Positions 1 to 8,898 of a DNA stretch of 33,592 bases are shown here, piece after piece; position 1 is the stretch's first letter; each line of letters starts with the position of its first letter. Under the pieces are notes generated by a model that saw nothing but the letters and a program-made list of their open reading frames with translations, had not been told where the DNA came from and did no database searches. Made by a program: the position numbers and the translations under genes. Source of the DNA: Oxalobacteraceae bacterium (GTDB lineage: Bacteria; Pseudomonadota; Gammaproteobacteria; Burkholderiales; Burkholderiaceae_D); contig JAIZVZ010000041.1 of assembly GCA_021768485.1 (NCBI GenBank), positions 1-33,592 of the forward strand, read 5' to 3'.

Positions 1-290
1 ATCTCAGTTCGTCCTTGAGTAGGATATACCCTTTTAAGAGTGCTCAGAAAAACCTGATGATTTGAGGGCAGGCAAAAACAAGGCATAGCATAACCATGCG
101 CAAGCTTCATTATTTAATAAAATACAGGGTTTGCCTGCCTAATTAGGCAATGAGCGAAAGGGGCGATATGTAAATGTGCTCTGTCATGATTCCTTGATAT
201 TTAAAAGGTTAACAAATCAGGAATTGCTTGCAAAGATAGAATTTAAATTGAATTTCAAAAAAATTGAATTAGGCTGGCATAAAATTTACG
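1..290. other. AT-rich left-edge segment, no recognisable gene
   Basis: This stretch is strikingly AT-rich beside the GC-rich remainder and ends abruptly near 290, where codon use becomes typical of the window. It contains a 10-bp inverted repeat (GGCAGGCAAA 67-76, TTTGCCTGCC 130-139) and an overlapping 14-bp perfect palindrome (TGCCTAATTAGGCA 136-149). No transposase fragment or other protein is recognised. It could be the end of an insertion element, foreign DNA or an assembly artefact. Which one cannot be decided from sequence alone. Confidence 0.6.
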
Positions 291-3196
291 GCATTGCCCC
301 CGGCGCGCCGTTCAAGACTGAAATGCTGGAGATCGCCGGCAGCAAATTTCGCAAGGAAGGGCTGGGCAAGGACGTCACCGATAAATTCCTGTCGGGCTTG
401 CCGGGCATCCAAAAGGAAGGTTGCGATGGCCTGATTACTTCGGCGCGCTGGATTTTGCACCGCATGCCCAAGCATGTGCGCACGGTCTGCCTCGAGTTTT
501 TCGGCCAGGCGCGCGATGCCATTCCATCGATTGTCGAAATCAAGCATTATCTCGATAACTTGCCGGCCAGCGGCGCGCAATATGCATCGGTACGCCTGGC
601 CGGTCTCGAGCATCTCGACGAGCGCTACCTGCGCGCGGTCGGCTATGCCACCAAGTCGAAGCGCGGCACGCTGCCGAAGATGGCCTTGTTCGGCGACATC
701 GTCGGCGACGATGACAATGCGGTGGCGCAAGCGGCCTCGGAAGTGGTACGCATCGCCAATGCCCGCGTCGGCGAAGGCTTTGTCGCCGTCAGCCCCGAAG
801 CGCGCAAGAAATTCTGGCTCGACCGCGCCCGCACCGCGGCCATCGCCAAGCACACCAATGCCTTCAAGATCAATGAAGACGTGGTGATCCCGCTGCCGCG
901 CATGGGCGAGTACACCGACGGCATCGAGCGCATCAATATCGAACTGTCGCTGAAAAACAAATTGCAGCTGGTGCAGGAATTGAAGGCCTTTTTCGCGCAG
1001 CGCAATCTGCCTTTGGGGAAAAGCGAAGACGCGGCCGGCGAAGATATCGACGATGCCGAAATGCTCGGCGACCGCGTGGCCCAGGTCGAAACGCTGCTGG
1101 CCAATACCGGCGCGCGCTGGGCATATCTGCTCAAGCATCTCGACCAGCCGCTGGCCCAAGCCCAGGATTTGCTCAGCGCCCTGGGCCTCGAGCATCTGAA
1201 TGCGGCGTTCGCCGCGCGGCTGGCGCAGCAAGCGGACGCGACCGTGTTCGATGTCTGCCAGGACCGCACCGTGCGCATCTCGTGGAAGCACGAACTGCGC
1301 GCCGAGCTGCGCCAGCTGTTCAACGGCGGCGCCTACCGCCAGATCCTGGCCGAATGCGCGGCCATCCACAAGCGCGTGTTGCGCGGCCGGGTCTTCGTGG
1401 CGCTGCACATGCACGCCGGCGACGGCAATGTGCACACCAATCTGCCGGTCAATTCCGACCACTACGAAATGCTGCAGGATGCGCACCAGGCCGTGGCCCG
1501 CATCATGGCGCTGGCGCGTTCGCTCGATGGCGTCATTTCGGGCGAACACGGGATCGGCATCACCAAGCTCGAATTCCTGAGCGACGCCGAGATGCACGAA
1601 TTCCGCCAGTACAAGCAGCGCATCGATCCGCACGGCCACTTCAACCATGGCAAGCTGCTCAACCTCGAGGGGCTCGGCGCCGATTTGCGCAATGCCTATA
1701 CGCCCTCGTTCGGTCTGATGGGGCATGAATCGCTGATCATGCAGCAAAGCGATATCGGCGCCATCGCCAACAGCGTCAAGGATTGCCTGCGCTGCGGCAA
1801 ATGCAAGCCCGTGTGCTCGACCCATGTGCCGCGCGCCAATCTGCTGTATTCGCCGCGCGACAAGATTCTGGCGACGTCGTCGCTGATCGAGGCTTTCCTG
1901 TATGAAGAACAGACGCGGCGCGGCATTTCGATCAAGCACTGGGCCGAATTCGAAGACGTCGCCGATCATTGCACGGTCTGCCATAAATGCGTCACGCCAT
2001 GCCCGGTCAATATCGACTTTGGCGATGTGTCGATGAATATGCGTAACCTGCTGCGCAAGATGAACAAGAAGTCCTTCAATCCCGGCTCCAAGGCCGCCAT
2101 GTTCTTCCTCAACGCGACCGATCCGGTGACCATCAACGCCACGCGCCAGGTCATGATCGCCTGGGGCTACAAGGCGCAGCGGCTGGGCCACGACTTGCTG
2201 GCCAAGTTCGCCAGCAAGCAGACCAAGGCGCCGCCGCCAAGTACCGGCAAGGCGCCCGTCAAGGCCCAGGTAATCCATTTCATCAACAAGAAAATGCCGG
2301 GCAACCTGCCCAAGAAATCGGCGCGCGCCCTGCTCGATATCGAAGACGATGCGATCGTGCCCATCATCCGCGATCCGCACACCACCAGCAGCGACACCGA
2401 AGCCGTGTTTTATTTCCCCGGCTGCGGTTCCGAGCGCCTGTTTTCGCAGGTCGGACTGGCGACCCAGGCCATGCTGTGGCAGGTCGGGGTGCAGACGGTG
2501 CTGCCGCCCGGTTACCTGTGCTGCGGTTATCCGCAGCGCGGTTCGGGCCAGTTCGACAAGGCCGAAAAAATGATGACCGATAACCGCGTGCTGTTTCATC
2601 GCGTCGCCAATACGCTCAATTACCTCGACATCAAGACCGTGCTGGTGTCGTGCGGGACCTGTTACGATCAGCTGGCGACCTATGAATTCGAAAAGATTTT
2701 CCCGGGCTGCCGCATCCTCGACATCCACGAATATCTGCTCGAAAAAGGCGTGCGGCTGGAAGGCGTGCAGGGCACGCGCTATATGTATCACGAGCCGTGC
2801 CACAATCCGATGAAGCTGCAAGAGTCGGGCAAGACCATCAATGCGCTGATCCAGACGGCCGACCAGGTCAAAATCGAGAAAAACGACCGCTGCTGCGGCG
2901 AGTCGGGGACGCTGGCCGTGACGCGCCCCGATATCTCGACCCAGGTCCGCTACCGCAAGGAAGAGGAAATGCGCAAGGGCGCCGATAAATTGCGCGCCGA
3001 CGGCTTTGAGGGCGCGGTCAAGGTCTTGACCAGCTGTCCGTCCTGCCTGCAGGGCCTGAGTCGCTTCGACGACGATGCCGGCAGCACGGCCGACTATATC
3101 GTGGTCGAGATGGCCCGTCATCTGCTGGGCGAGAACTGGATGCCCGATTATGTCGCCCGCGCCAACAACGGCGGCATCGAACGGGTGCTGGTATGA
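176..3196 (+). CDS. FAD-linked oxidase / Fe-S (CCG-domain) oxidoreductase, N-terminally truncated
   Basis: This is the C-terminal three quarters of a large glycolate/lactate-dehydrogenase-like flavoprotein fused to an Fe-S reductase (the DUF3683-containing family, normally about 1,300 residues). Visible are a FAD-oxidase C domain with HMHAGDGNVHTN near residue 411 and GEHGIGITK near 457. Two ferredoxin-type clusters follow, CLRCGKCKPVC near 536 and CTVCHKCVTPC near 599. Two CCG domains complete it, with cysteine motifs at about 744-830 and 873-960. The N-terminal DUF3683 and the PCMH-type FAD-binding domain are absent. The first 38 or so residues are Lys/Ile/Phe-rich, AT-rich in codons and not like the family, so the GTG at 176 is only the first start in the open frame. 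As drawn the protein could not bind FAD normally. It is either a disrupted gene or a contig-edge artefact. Its stop overlaps the next start (ATGA), as in an intact operon. Confidence 0.75.
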   Translation: MLCHDSLIFKRLTNQELLAKIEFKLNFKKIELGWHKIYGIAPGAPFKTEMLEIAGSKFRKEGLGKDVTDKFLSGLPGIQKEGCDGLITSARWILHRMPKHVRTVCLEFFGQARDAIPSIVEIKHYLDNLPASGAQYASVRLAGLEHLDERYLRAVGYATKSKRGTLPKMALFGDIVGDDDNAVAQAASEVVRIANARVGEGFVAVSPEARKKFWLDRARTAAIAKHTNAFKINEDVVIPLPRMGEYTDGIERINIELSLKNKLQLVQELKAFFAQRNLPLGKSEDAAGEDIDDAEMLGDRVAQVETLLANTGARWAYLLKHLDQPLAQAQDLLSALGLEHLNAAFAARLAQQADATVFDVCQDRTVRISWKHELRAELRQLFNGGAYRQILAECAAIHKRVLRGRVFVALHMHAGDGNVHTNLPVNSDHYEMLQDAHQAVARIMALARSLDGVISGEHGIGITKLEFLSDAEMHEFRQYKQRIDPHGHFNHGKLLNLEGLGADLRNAYTPSFGLMGHESLIMQQSDIGAIANSVKDCLRCGKCKPVCSTHVPRANLLYSPRDKILATSSLIEAFLYEEQTRRGISIKHWAEFEDVADHCTVCHKCVTPCPVNIDFGDVSMNMRNLLRKMNKKSFNPGSKAAMFFLNATDPVTINATRQVMIAWGYKAQRLGHDLLAKFASKQTKAPPPSTGKAPVKAQVIHFINKKMPGNLPKKSARALLDIEDDAIVPIIRDPHTTSSDTEAVFYFPGCGSERLFSQVGLATQAMLWQVGVQTVLPPGYLCCGYPQRGSGQFDKAEKMMTDNRVLFHRVANTLNYLDIKTVLVSCGTCYDQLATYEFEKIFPGCRILDIHEYLLEKGVRLEGVQGTRYMYHEPCHNPMKLQESGKTINALIQTADQVKIEKNDRCCGESGTLAVTRPDISTQVRYRKEEEMRKGADKLRADGFEGAVKVLTSCPSCLQGLSRFDDDAGSTADYIVVEMARHLLGENWMPDYVARANNGGIERVLV

Positions 3197-3612
3197 CGAC
3201 CTGTTCCTTGTGCCTGCAAGACGGCGGCGAAGTGCTGTTTCGCGATCAGCAGTTGCGCGTGGTGCTGGTCGACGATGCGCACTATCCCGGCTTTTGCCGC
3301 GTCATCTGGCAGGCCCACGTCAAGGAGATGACCGATTTGGCGCCAGAGGCGCGCGCGCGCCTGATGGCGGTGCTGTGGGAAGTCGAGGCGGCCCTGATCG
3401 AGAGCATGGCGCCGGACAAGGTCAACCTGGCCAGTCTTGGCAATATGACACCGCATTTGCACTGGCACCTCATTCCGCGCTTTGTCGACGATGCCCATTT
3501 CCCGGAAGCGATCTGGGCGCCGGCCCAGCGGCCCGGCGTTCCGCCGCCGGCCAGAGTCGCCTTGTTGCCGGCGCTGCGGGCCGCCATCGTGCGCCGCCTG
3601 GCGAGCGTGTGA
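3193..3612 (+). CDS. HIT family protein
   Basis: A small histidine-triad nucleotide hydrolase/transferase of 139 residues. The triad is HLHWHLIPRF near residues 87-96 (H-x-H-x-H), preceded by the usual Asn-Leu-Ala-Ser-Leu-Gly segment. An N-terminal CSLC pair is present, as in several bacterial HIT proteins. HIT enzymes act on nucleoside phosphoramidates or dinucleoside polyphosphates in the cytoplasm. The exact substrate cannot be read here. The start overlaps the stop of the upstream oxidoreductase by four bases, so the two are probably translationally coupled. Confidence 0.9.
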   Translation: MTTCSLCLQDGGEVLFRDQQLRVVLVDDAHYPGFCRVIWQAHVKEMTDLAPEARARLMAVLWEVEAALIESMAPDKVNLASLGNMTPHLHWHLIPRFVDDAHFPEAIWAPAQRPGVPPPARVALLPALRAAIVRRLASV

Positions 3613-3627
3613 GACCCTTGTTTTGAT

Positions 3628-3650
3628 CCGCGCGGCGATGTGCCGCGCGG
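3628..3650 (+). terminator. GC-rich hairpin between the HIT gene and the DUF971 gene
   Basis: A perfect 9-bp stem, CCGCGCGGC (3628-3636) with GCCGCGCGG (3642-3650), closes a 5-base loop. Only a short CCTTTG follows rather than a real T-run, so it may be a weak terminator or an RNA-processing/stability hairpin. The in-frame ATG at 3640 lies in the loop, which argues against it as the start of the next gene. Confidence 0.45.
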
Positions 3651-3672
3651 CCCTCCTTTGATGGTGACCATG

Positions 3673-4116
3673 ATGACAACAGATTCCAAATCCACCCCCG
3701 CCACACCCATTCCGACCGGCTTGACGCTGCACCGCGCCTCGCGCACGCTGGAAATCGGTTTTGACGACGGCCAGACTTTTTTGCTGCCGTTCGAACTGTT
3801 GCGTGTCTATTCGCCGTCGGCCGAAGTGCGCGGCCACGGTCCCGGCCAGGAAGTGCTGCAGACCGGCAAACGCGATGTGACGCTGACGGCGCTCGAGCCG
3901 GTCGGCAATTACGCGGTGCAGCCGGCATTTTCGGACGGCCATTACACGGGGCTTTATACCTGGGATTATCTGTACAATCTCGGCGCCAATCAGCAGCAAT
4001 TGTGGCAAGACTATCTGCAGCGCCTGCGTGCGGCCGGCTATACCGAAGACAGCGGGCGCGCCCCGCAGCCGGAGGCGCCGGCGCCGGCTGGCGGCGGCTG
4101 CGGCCACAAGCACTGA
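3673..4116 (+). CDS. DUF971 (GBBH-like N-terminal domain) protein
   Basis: A 147-residue protein of the DUF971 family, the small fold found at the N-terminus of gamma-butyrobetaine hydroxylase. Typical signatures are LRVYSPSAEVRGHGPGQ, the KRDV segment, and the stretch ending in YTWDYLYNLG. The C-terminus is a Gly/Cys/His tail (GGGCGHKH) that could hold a metal. Stand-alone members are linked by context to iron-sulfur or quinone metabolism, but no reaction is established, and the gene here lies just before ubiE. The start is uncertain: ATG codons at 3640 (inside a hairpin loop), 3661, 3670 and 3673 are in frame. I prefer 3673 because GGTGA at 3663-3667 is spaced five bases upstream. Confidence 0.85.
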   Translation: MTTDSKSTPATPIPTGLTLHRASRTLEIGFDDGQTFLLPFELLRVYSPSAEVRGHGPGQEVLQTGKRDVTLTALEPVGNYAVQPAFSDGHYTGLYTWDYLYNLGANQQQLWQDYLQRLRAAGYTEDSGRAPQPEAPAPAGGGCGHKH

Positions 4117-4270
4117 ATCGGCCGGCCGCCGGCGCTGCGCGCCGAGGGCGGTCCGGCTGACCGTATCGCACTCGTGTTGTGGACGCATTGCGGACGCATC
4201 GCGCCCGCATTCCGGTATAAATCACTGTTTATTACCGCCCACATGCGCTCGCGCGCACAATCGACCCTAG

Positions 4271-4276
4271 TATAAT
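4271..4276 (+). promoter_or_regulatory. Candidate -10 box upstream of ubiE
   Basis: A perfect TATAAT lies 26 bases upstream of the ubiE start. No convincing -35 hexamer is present at 16-18 bases spacing (the region reads CTCGCG), so the promoter assignment is tentative. Confidence 0.35.
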
Positions 4277-4301
4277 GAGCATAGTTTAACGAGGCTGGCA
4301 T

Positions 4302-5036
4302 ATGACCAATACGACCCATTTCGGCTACAAAACCGTTGCAGAAGAAGACAAGGTGCACAAAGTCGCCGAAGTCTTCCATTCCGTCGCGGCCAAATACGAT
4401 GTGATGAACGATCTCATGTCAGTTGGTTTGCACCGGATCTGGAAAACCTTCACGATCGCCAAGGCGGCCGTGCGTCCCGGCTTCAAGGTGCTCGACATTG
4501 CCGGCGGCACCGGCGACCTGGCCAAGGCCTTTGCCCGCCACGCCGGCCCCAGCGGCCAGGTCTGGCTGACCGACATTAACGAATCGATGCTGCGCGTCGG
4601 CCGCGACCGGCTCTTGAATAATGGCTTGATGACCCCCATTTCGCTGTGCGATGCCGAGAAATTGCCGTTTCCCGACAATTATTTCGATCGCGTCAGTGTC
4701 GCCTTCGGCTTGCGCAATATGACGCACAAGGATGCGGCGCTGGCCGAGATGTACCGGGTCTTGAAACCGGGCGGCAAATTGCTGGTCCTGGAATTTTCCA
4801 AGGTCTGGGAAGTGTTGCAGAAACCGTATGACGTCTATTCGTTTTCGGTCCTGCCATGGCTTGGCAAGAAAATCGCCAACGACGCCGACAGCTATCGCTA
4901 TCTGGCCGAGTCGATCCGCATGCATCCCGACCAGCAGACATTGAAGACGATGATGGAAGAGGCCGGTTTCGAGGGCGTTGACTATTTTAATTTGACGGCA
5001 GGTGTGGCCGCGCTTCACACTGGAATCAAACTTTAG
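4302..5036 (+). CDS. ubiE: Demethylmenaquinone/2-methoxy-6-polyprenyl-1,4-benzoquinol C-methyltransferase
   Basis: UbiE is the SAM-dependent C-methyltransferase of ubiquinone (and menaquinone) synthesis. At 244 residues it has the family length. It opens with the family-typical FGYKTV and then [20 protein letters not shown]. The SAM-binding loop DIAGGTGD is at about residues 64-71. The later motifs [15 protein letters not shown] and [14 protein letters not shown] are also typical. GAGG sits about eight bases upstream of the ATG. It is followed after 11 bases by the Tim44-like gene and then by ubiJ and ubiB, so the region groups ubiquinone functions. In an organism making only ubiquinone, the benzoquinol activity is the relevant one. 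Confidence 0.97.
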   Translation: MTNTTHFGYKTVAEEDKVHKVAEVFHSVAAKYDVMNDLMSVGLHRIWKTFTIAKAAVRPGFKVLDIAGGTGDLAKAFARHAGPSGQVWLTDINESMLRVGRDRLLNNGLMTPISLCDAEKLPFPDNYFDRVSVAFGLRNMTHKDAALAEMYRVLKPGGKLLVLEFSKVWEVLQKPYDVYSFSVLPWLGKKIANDADSYRYLAESIRMHPDQQTLKTMMEEAGFEGVDYFNLTAGVAALHTGIKL

Positions 5037-5047
5037 GATCACAGACC

Positions 5048-6016
5048 ATGAATATCAAAAAATTCCTGCTTACGATGGTACTTGCTGTCGGCGCTTTGGC
5101 GCTGGTGAGCAGCGAAGCCGAGGCGCGCCGCCTCGGCGGCGGCGGCTCGTTCGGCCGGCAGTCGCAAAACGTCAGCCGCCAGTCGCTGTCGCCAAGTCAG
5201 GCCGCGCGGCCGACGCCGGCACCGGCGGCCGCACCGTCGCCGATGACGCCGCCGGTAAAACCGCCATCGCCATGGAAAGGCATCGCCGGCGGCCTGCTCG
5301 GCGGTCTGGCGCTCGGCGCACTGTTTTCGCACCTTGGCATGGGCGGCATGATGGGCGGCCTCGGTGGCATGCTCAGCTCGATCCTGACCATCGCGCTGCT
5401 GGCCATGGTCGCCATGTTCATCTATCGCCTGGTGCGCGGCAAGGCTGCCACGCCAGCGCCCGCAGCCTACGGCGCTGGTGCCAGTGGCGGTTTTCAGCCT
5501 GAAAACAGCTATGCCCAGAACGCCAATCAGTCTGCCCAGTCTGCCTATACGCCTGAAATCGGTTCGCGCATCGGCCAGGGCGCGCCGGCTGCCGTGGCAG
5601 GCGCCCCGACCTATGGCCAGGTCGAGCATACGCCGTGGGGCGTGCCGGCCGATTTCGATGCCAGCTCGTTCTTACGCAATGCCAAGACCTATTTCATCCG
5701 CTTGCAGGCAGCGTGGGACAAGGCCGATATCAACGATATCCGCGAATTTACGACGCCGGAAATGTATGCCGAGATCAAACTCGAAATTCAGGAGCGCGGT
5801 CCGAGCGCCAATGTGACCGATGTGGTGTCGATCGAGGCGCAGTTGCTGGGCCTGGAAGTGATCGGTTCCGACCATCTGGCCAGCGTCAAGTTCTCCGGCA
5901 TGATCCGCGAAGCGCTCAATGCGCCGGCCGAGCCGTTTGCCGAAGTCTGGAACCTGTCGAAACCGCTGTCGGGCGCCACCGGTTGGGTTCTGGCCGGCAT
6001 TCAGCAGCTCAACTAA
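5048..6016 (+). CDS. Tim44-like domain protein, exported or membrane-anchored
   Basis: A 322-residue protein with an N-terminal signal segment (KKFLLTMVLAVGALALVSS, likely processed after AEA near residue 26). A Gln/Ser/Pro-rich linker follows, then a Gly/Met-rich hydrophobic block at about 75-128 (GLLGGLALGALF, ILTIALLAMVAMFIY) that should cross or enter the inner membrane. The C-terminal half, about residues 200-322, is a Tim44-like fold with an FLRNAKTYFIRLQAAWDKAD segment start and PAEPFAEVWNLSKP near the end. Bacterial Tim44-like proteins have no settled function. The ubiE-tim44-like-ubiJ order suggests a link to quinone or membrane biology by context only. The gene starts 11 bases after ubiE with AGGA as ribosome site. 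Confidence 0.85.
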   Translation: MNIKKFLLTMVLAVGALALVSSEAEARRLGGGGSFGRQSQNVSRQSLSPSQAARPTPAPAAAPSPMTPPVKPPSPWKGIAGGLLGGLALGALFSHLGMGGMMGGLGGMLSSILTIALLAMVAMFIYRLVRGKAATPAPAAYGAGASGGFQPENSYAQNANQSAQSAYTPEIGSRIGQGAPAAVAGAPTYGQVEHTPWGVPADFDASSFLRNAKTYFIRLQAAWDKADINDIREFTTPEMYAEIKLEIQERGPSANVTDVVSIEAQLLGLEVIGSDHLASVKFSGMIREALNAPAEPFAEVWNLSKPLSGATGWVLAGIQQLN

Positions 6017-6157
6017 GCGGCCGCTTGCGGGCCGGGCGGCGTGCTCATGCAGCACGCTCCGCAGCATGCCAATGCAGGTGGCGGCTGCGCGTCTGCTGCC
6101 AAACTGTCGCTGCAATTTTTTCTTTGGCGAAAAACGCTCAAGAAGCTGCTAAACTTG

Positions 6158-6192
6158 AAGCCGCTCATCCTTGTATGAGCGGCTTTTTATTT
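6158..6192 (+). terminator. Rho-independent terminator after the Tim44-like gene
   Basis: An 11-bp stem, AAGCCGCTCAT (6158-6168) with ATGAGCGGCTT (6175-6185), closes a 6-base loop and runs into TTTTTATTT. It ends the ubiE-Tim44 transcript. It also covers the in-frame ATG at 6175, so that codon is unlikely to be the ubiJ start. Confidence 0.85.
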
Positions 6193-6207
6193 GGCCCCAC
6201 GAATTTC

Positions 6208-6876
6208 ATGAGCCTTGCCCCTATGCGTTCATTCTTTCCCGCGCACGCGCTGCCGGCTGTTGTCAATCACTTGCTGGCGCAAGAGCCGGCGGCGCGCGGC
6301 AAACTGGCGCAGTATGCCGGCAGCGTTGCCCGTATCGAAACCGGCGTCCTTACCCTGAATTGGCAAGTGCTGGCCGACGGCTCGATTGCCGCCCGCGCTG
6401 CCGCACCGGCGGCCGCCGACGTCGCGCCGCGGGTCGTGATCCGCATCGACGCCGCCGATCTGCCGCAGATTGCCCTGCATCGCGAGCGCGCGTTTTCCTA
6501 CGTCAAAGTGGAGGGCGATGCCGAATTTGCGACTGTCATTTCGCAGCTGACGCAGTCCTTGCGCTGGGATGCCGAACTCGATCTGAGCCGCTGGATTGGC
6601 GATATCGCCGCCGTGCGCGTGGTGGCCGGGAGCCGCAGCGCGCTGGCTTTTGGCCTTGACACGGGGCGCAGGCTGGCCGAAAACGTCGCTGAATATCTGC
6701 TCGAAGAGCAGCCCGTCTTGATGCGTCCGGGCGCCATCGCCGACTGGAGCGCCGATGTCGTCGAGCTGCGCAACGATGTCGAACGCCTGCTCAAGCGGAT
6801 CGAAAAAATCGAAACAAAATTGAGCGCCGGCGCTGCCGCTGCGTCCGCCCCCTCAGCAAAATTGGACAAGCAATGA
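6208..6876 (+). CDS. ubiJ: Ubiquinone biosynthesis accessory factor UbiJ (SCP2 domain)
   Basis: UbiJ is a lipid-binding SCP2-fold protein that works with UbiK and the soluble Ubi complex in ubiquinone synthesis. The chosen frame gives about 222 residues, close to the E. coli protein (about 200). The N-terminal helix ([15 protein letters not shown]) precedes the SCP2 sandwich. The C-terminal third is helical and ends in a coiled-coil-like stretch ([18 protein letters not shown]), as in the family. The open frame extends far upstream, but 6175 lies in a terminator. Starts at 6208 and 6223 remain, neither with a clear ribosome site. The stop overlaps the ubiB start by ATGA, so the pair is coupled. 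Confidence 0.85.
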   Translation: MSLAPMRSFFPAHALPAVVNHLLAQEPAARGKLAQYAGSVARIETGVLTLNWQVLADGSIAARAAAPAAADVAPRVVIRIDAADLPQIALHRERAFSYVKVEGDAEFATVISQLTQSLRWDAELDLSRWIGDIAAVRVVAGSRSALAFGLDTGRRLAENVAEYLLEEQPVLMRPGAIADWSADVVELRNDVERLLKRIEKIETKLSAGAAAASAPSAKLDKQ

Positions 6877-8429
6877 TAGTGAAATTTCTGCGGCTGTTTA
6901 AAATTTTCAAGGTCGCAATCCGTTACGGACTCGACGAAATCGCCATCTCCGGCCTGCGCGTGCCGCGTCTCGCAAAACTGATCGATACCGTCATTTTCTG
7001 GCGCGACCTGACGGCGCCGCGCGGTGTGCGCTTGCGCAAGGCGCTTGAAGAGCTGGGGCCGATTTTCGTCAAATTCGGCCAGGTCTTGTCGACGCGGCGC
7101 GATTTGATGCCGCCCGATATAGCCGAGGAACTGGCCAAACTGCAAGACCGGGTGCCGCCCTTCGATTCCGATCTGGCCATTGCCCAGATCACGAAGTCGC
7201 TCGGCGCCCATCCCGACCAGTTATTCGCCAGTTTCGAACGCGAGCCGGTGGCCTCGGCCTCGATTGCGCAAGTGCATTTTGCGACATTGAAAAATGGGAC
7301 CGAGGTGGCGGTCAAGGTCTTGCGGCCGAATATGAAAAAGTCGATCGATGGCGACATCGCCTTGATGCATCTGGCGGCCGACTGGCTCGAAAAGCTCTGG
7401 GCCGACGGCAAGCGCCTGAAACCGCGTGAAGTGGTGGCCGAATTTGATAAATACCTGCACGATGAACTCGACTTGATGCGCGAGGCAGCCAATGGCAGCC
7501 AGTTGCGCCGCAATTTTGCGCAATCGACGGTCTTGTTGGTGCCCGAAATGTTTTGGGATTATTGCTCCTCGTCGGTAATCGTCATGGAGCGCATGCACGG
7601 CATTCCGGTGTCGCAAATCGAGCGTTTGCGCGACGCCGGCGTTGACCTCAAGAAGCTCTCGCGCGATGGCGTCGAAATCTTTTTCACGCAGATTTTTCGC
7701 GACGGGTTTTTTCACGCCGATATGCACCCCGGGAATATCCTGGTCTCGGTCGCGCCAGCCACGTTCGGCCGCTATATCGCGCTCGATTTCGGCATCGTCG
7801 GCACGCTCAATGATTTCGACAAGGATTATTTGTCGCAAAATTTCCTGGCGTTTTTCCGCCGCGATTACAAGCGCGTCGCCGAAGCCCATATCGAATCGGG
7901 CTGGGCGCCGCGCGAGACGCGTGTCGATGAGCTCGAATCGGCGGTGCGCGCCTGCTGCGAACCGATTTTCGACCGCCCGCTCAAGGATATTTCCTTCGGC
8001 CAGATCTTGCTGCGCCTGTTTCAGACTTCGCGCCGTTTCAATGTCGAAATCCAGCCGCAACTGGTCTTGCTGCAAAAAACGCTGCTCAATATCGAAGGCC
8101 TGGGGCGCCAGCTCGACCCGGACCTCGATTTGTGGAAGACCGCCAAGCCCTATCTGGAAAAATGGATGGCCGAGCAGGTCGGCTGGAAAGGCATGTTCGA
8201 ACGCCTGAAAAACGAGGCACCGCGCTATACGCATATCTTCCCGCAATTGCCGCGCCTCGTGCATAAAGTCTTGAGCAAGGCGGCCGAGCAACCGGGGGCA
8301 GATGTACAATTGTTGCAGCATTTGATTGTGCAGCAACAACGCACCAATTTGCTGCTCGGTTTTGGCGTCTGCTTGCTGGTGGGCATCGTGCTGGGTGTGA
8401 TCGGCATCGAATTTATTGCGTATTGGTAA
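6873..8429 (+). CDS. ubiB: Ubiquinone biosynthesis protein UbiB (ABC1/ADCK atypical kinase)
   Basis: UbiB is the ADCK/COQ8-type atypical kinase-ATPase required for ubiquinone synthesis at the inner membrane. At 518 residues it has normal length. The diagnostic KxGQ motif is K67-F-G-Q70. The Ala-rich nucleotide loop reads [11 protein letters not shown] near 128-138. The HADMHPGN catalytic loop and LDFG metal-binding motif lie near 285-310. Two C-terminal membrane segments ([19 protein letters not shown] and the end) anchor it. Translation is coupled to ubiJ by a 4-base overlap. Confidence 0.97.
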   Translation: MIVKFLRLFKIFKVAIRYGLDEIAISGLRVPRLAKLIDTVIFWRDLTAPRGVRLRKALEELGPIFVKFGQVLSTRRDLMPPDIAEELAKLQDRVPPFDSDLAIAQITKSLGAHPDQLFASFEREPVASASIAQVHFATLKNGTEVAVKVLRPNMKKSIDGDIALMHLAADWLEKLWADGKRLKPREVVAEFDKYLHDELDLMREAANGSQLRRNFAQSTVLLVPEMFWDYCSSSVIVMERMHGIPVSQIERLRDAGVDLKKLSRDGVEIFFTQIFRDGFFHADMHPGNILVSVAPATFGRYIALDFGIVGTLNDFDKDYLSQNFLAFFRRDYKRVAEAHIESGWAPRETRVDELESAVRACCEPIFDRPLKDISFGQILLRLFQTSRRFNVEIQPQLVLLQKTLLNIEGLGRQLDPDLDLWKTAKPYLEKWMAEQVGWKGMFERLKNEAPRYTHIFPQLPRLVHKVLSKAAEQPGADVQLLQHLIVQQQRTNLLLGFGVCLLVGIVLGVIGIEFIAYW

Positions 8430-8551
8430 TGGTTTAATCCCATGCGCGATGCCGCTCGGGCGCGGCCGGCCGCATGGCGCTGGCCGCCTGGCGGCGCGCC
8501 ATGCGCGGCGATTCCCTGTGCCGACGATGCGGTGGCCGACAATTAGCCGGT

Positions 8552-8576
8552 AAAACCCTTTATAATTAGGGGTTTT
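8552..8576 (+). promoter_or_regulatory. Candidate promoter of fmdB-type gene with -10 inside a dyad
   Basis: A perfect TATAAT (8561-8566) lies 34 bases before the start of the next gene. It is bracketed by AAAACCC (8552-8558) and GGGTTTT (8570-8576), a 7-bp inverted repeat that would place a repressor or a cruciform over the -10 box. No clear -35 hexamer is visible. The preceding 120 bases after ubiB are GC-rich with several short dyads and no gene. Confidence 0.4.
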
Positions 8577-8600
8577 GGATGATTTTTGCGGAGTTTTACT

Positions 8601-8867
8601 ATGCCGATCTACGCTTATCGCTGTGAAGCGTGTGGTTTTACCAAGGACGTGTTGCAAAAAATATCAGACCCGCAACTTACGGAATGCCTGTCTTGCGGCG
8701 CGCCTGCCTTCAAGAAGCAATTGACTGCGCCTGGTTTTCAACTGAAGGGAACCGGCTGGTATGCCACCGATTTCCGCAATGGCGGCGTGGCGCCGCCGGC
8801 CGATGCCGTGGCCCCGAGCTGCCCGGCCAGCTGTCCTGCGGCCAGTTCCGCCAGCGGCGATAAATAA
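8601..8867 (+). CDS. FmdB-family zinc-ribbon protein
   Basis: An 88-residue member of the FmdB/putative regulatory protein family. It starts with the hallmark MPIYAYRCEACG and carries a four-cysteine zinc ribbon (C8, C11, C29, C32), followed by the conserved FQLKGTGWYATDF. The Ala/Pro/Ser-rich tail has two further Cys. The cellular role of the family is unknown. GGAG at 8590-8593 is seven bases before the ATG at 8601. The longer frame from 8586 lacks a ribosome site. The gene precedes a DUF502 gene and aspS, a linkage I recall as common in betaproteobacteria. Confidence 0.93.
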   Translation: MPIYAYRCEACGFTKDVLQKISDPQLTECLSCGAPAFKKQLTAPGFQLKGTGWYATDFRNGGVAPPADAVAPSCPASCPAASSASGDK

Positions 8868-8898
8868 CCCCATTCATACATAGAATGTCTTAAGCGAA

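Noticed and set aside
269-3121. A 950-codon open frame on the minus strand opposite the FAD/Fe-S oxidoreductase
   Set aside because: It mirrors the codon structure of the plus-strand gene in GC-rich DNA, has low-complexity Ala/Arg/His/Gln composition and no motif, while the plus strand carries clear Fe-S and flavin signatures.
5635-6207. 5' extension of the ubiJ reading frame
   Set aside because: It overlaps the Tim44-like gene in another frame and passes through a terminator hairpin. The SCP2 protein begins after it.
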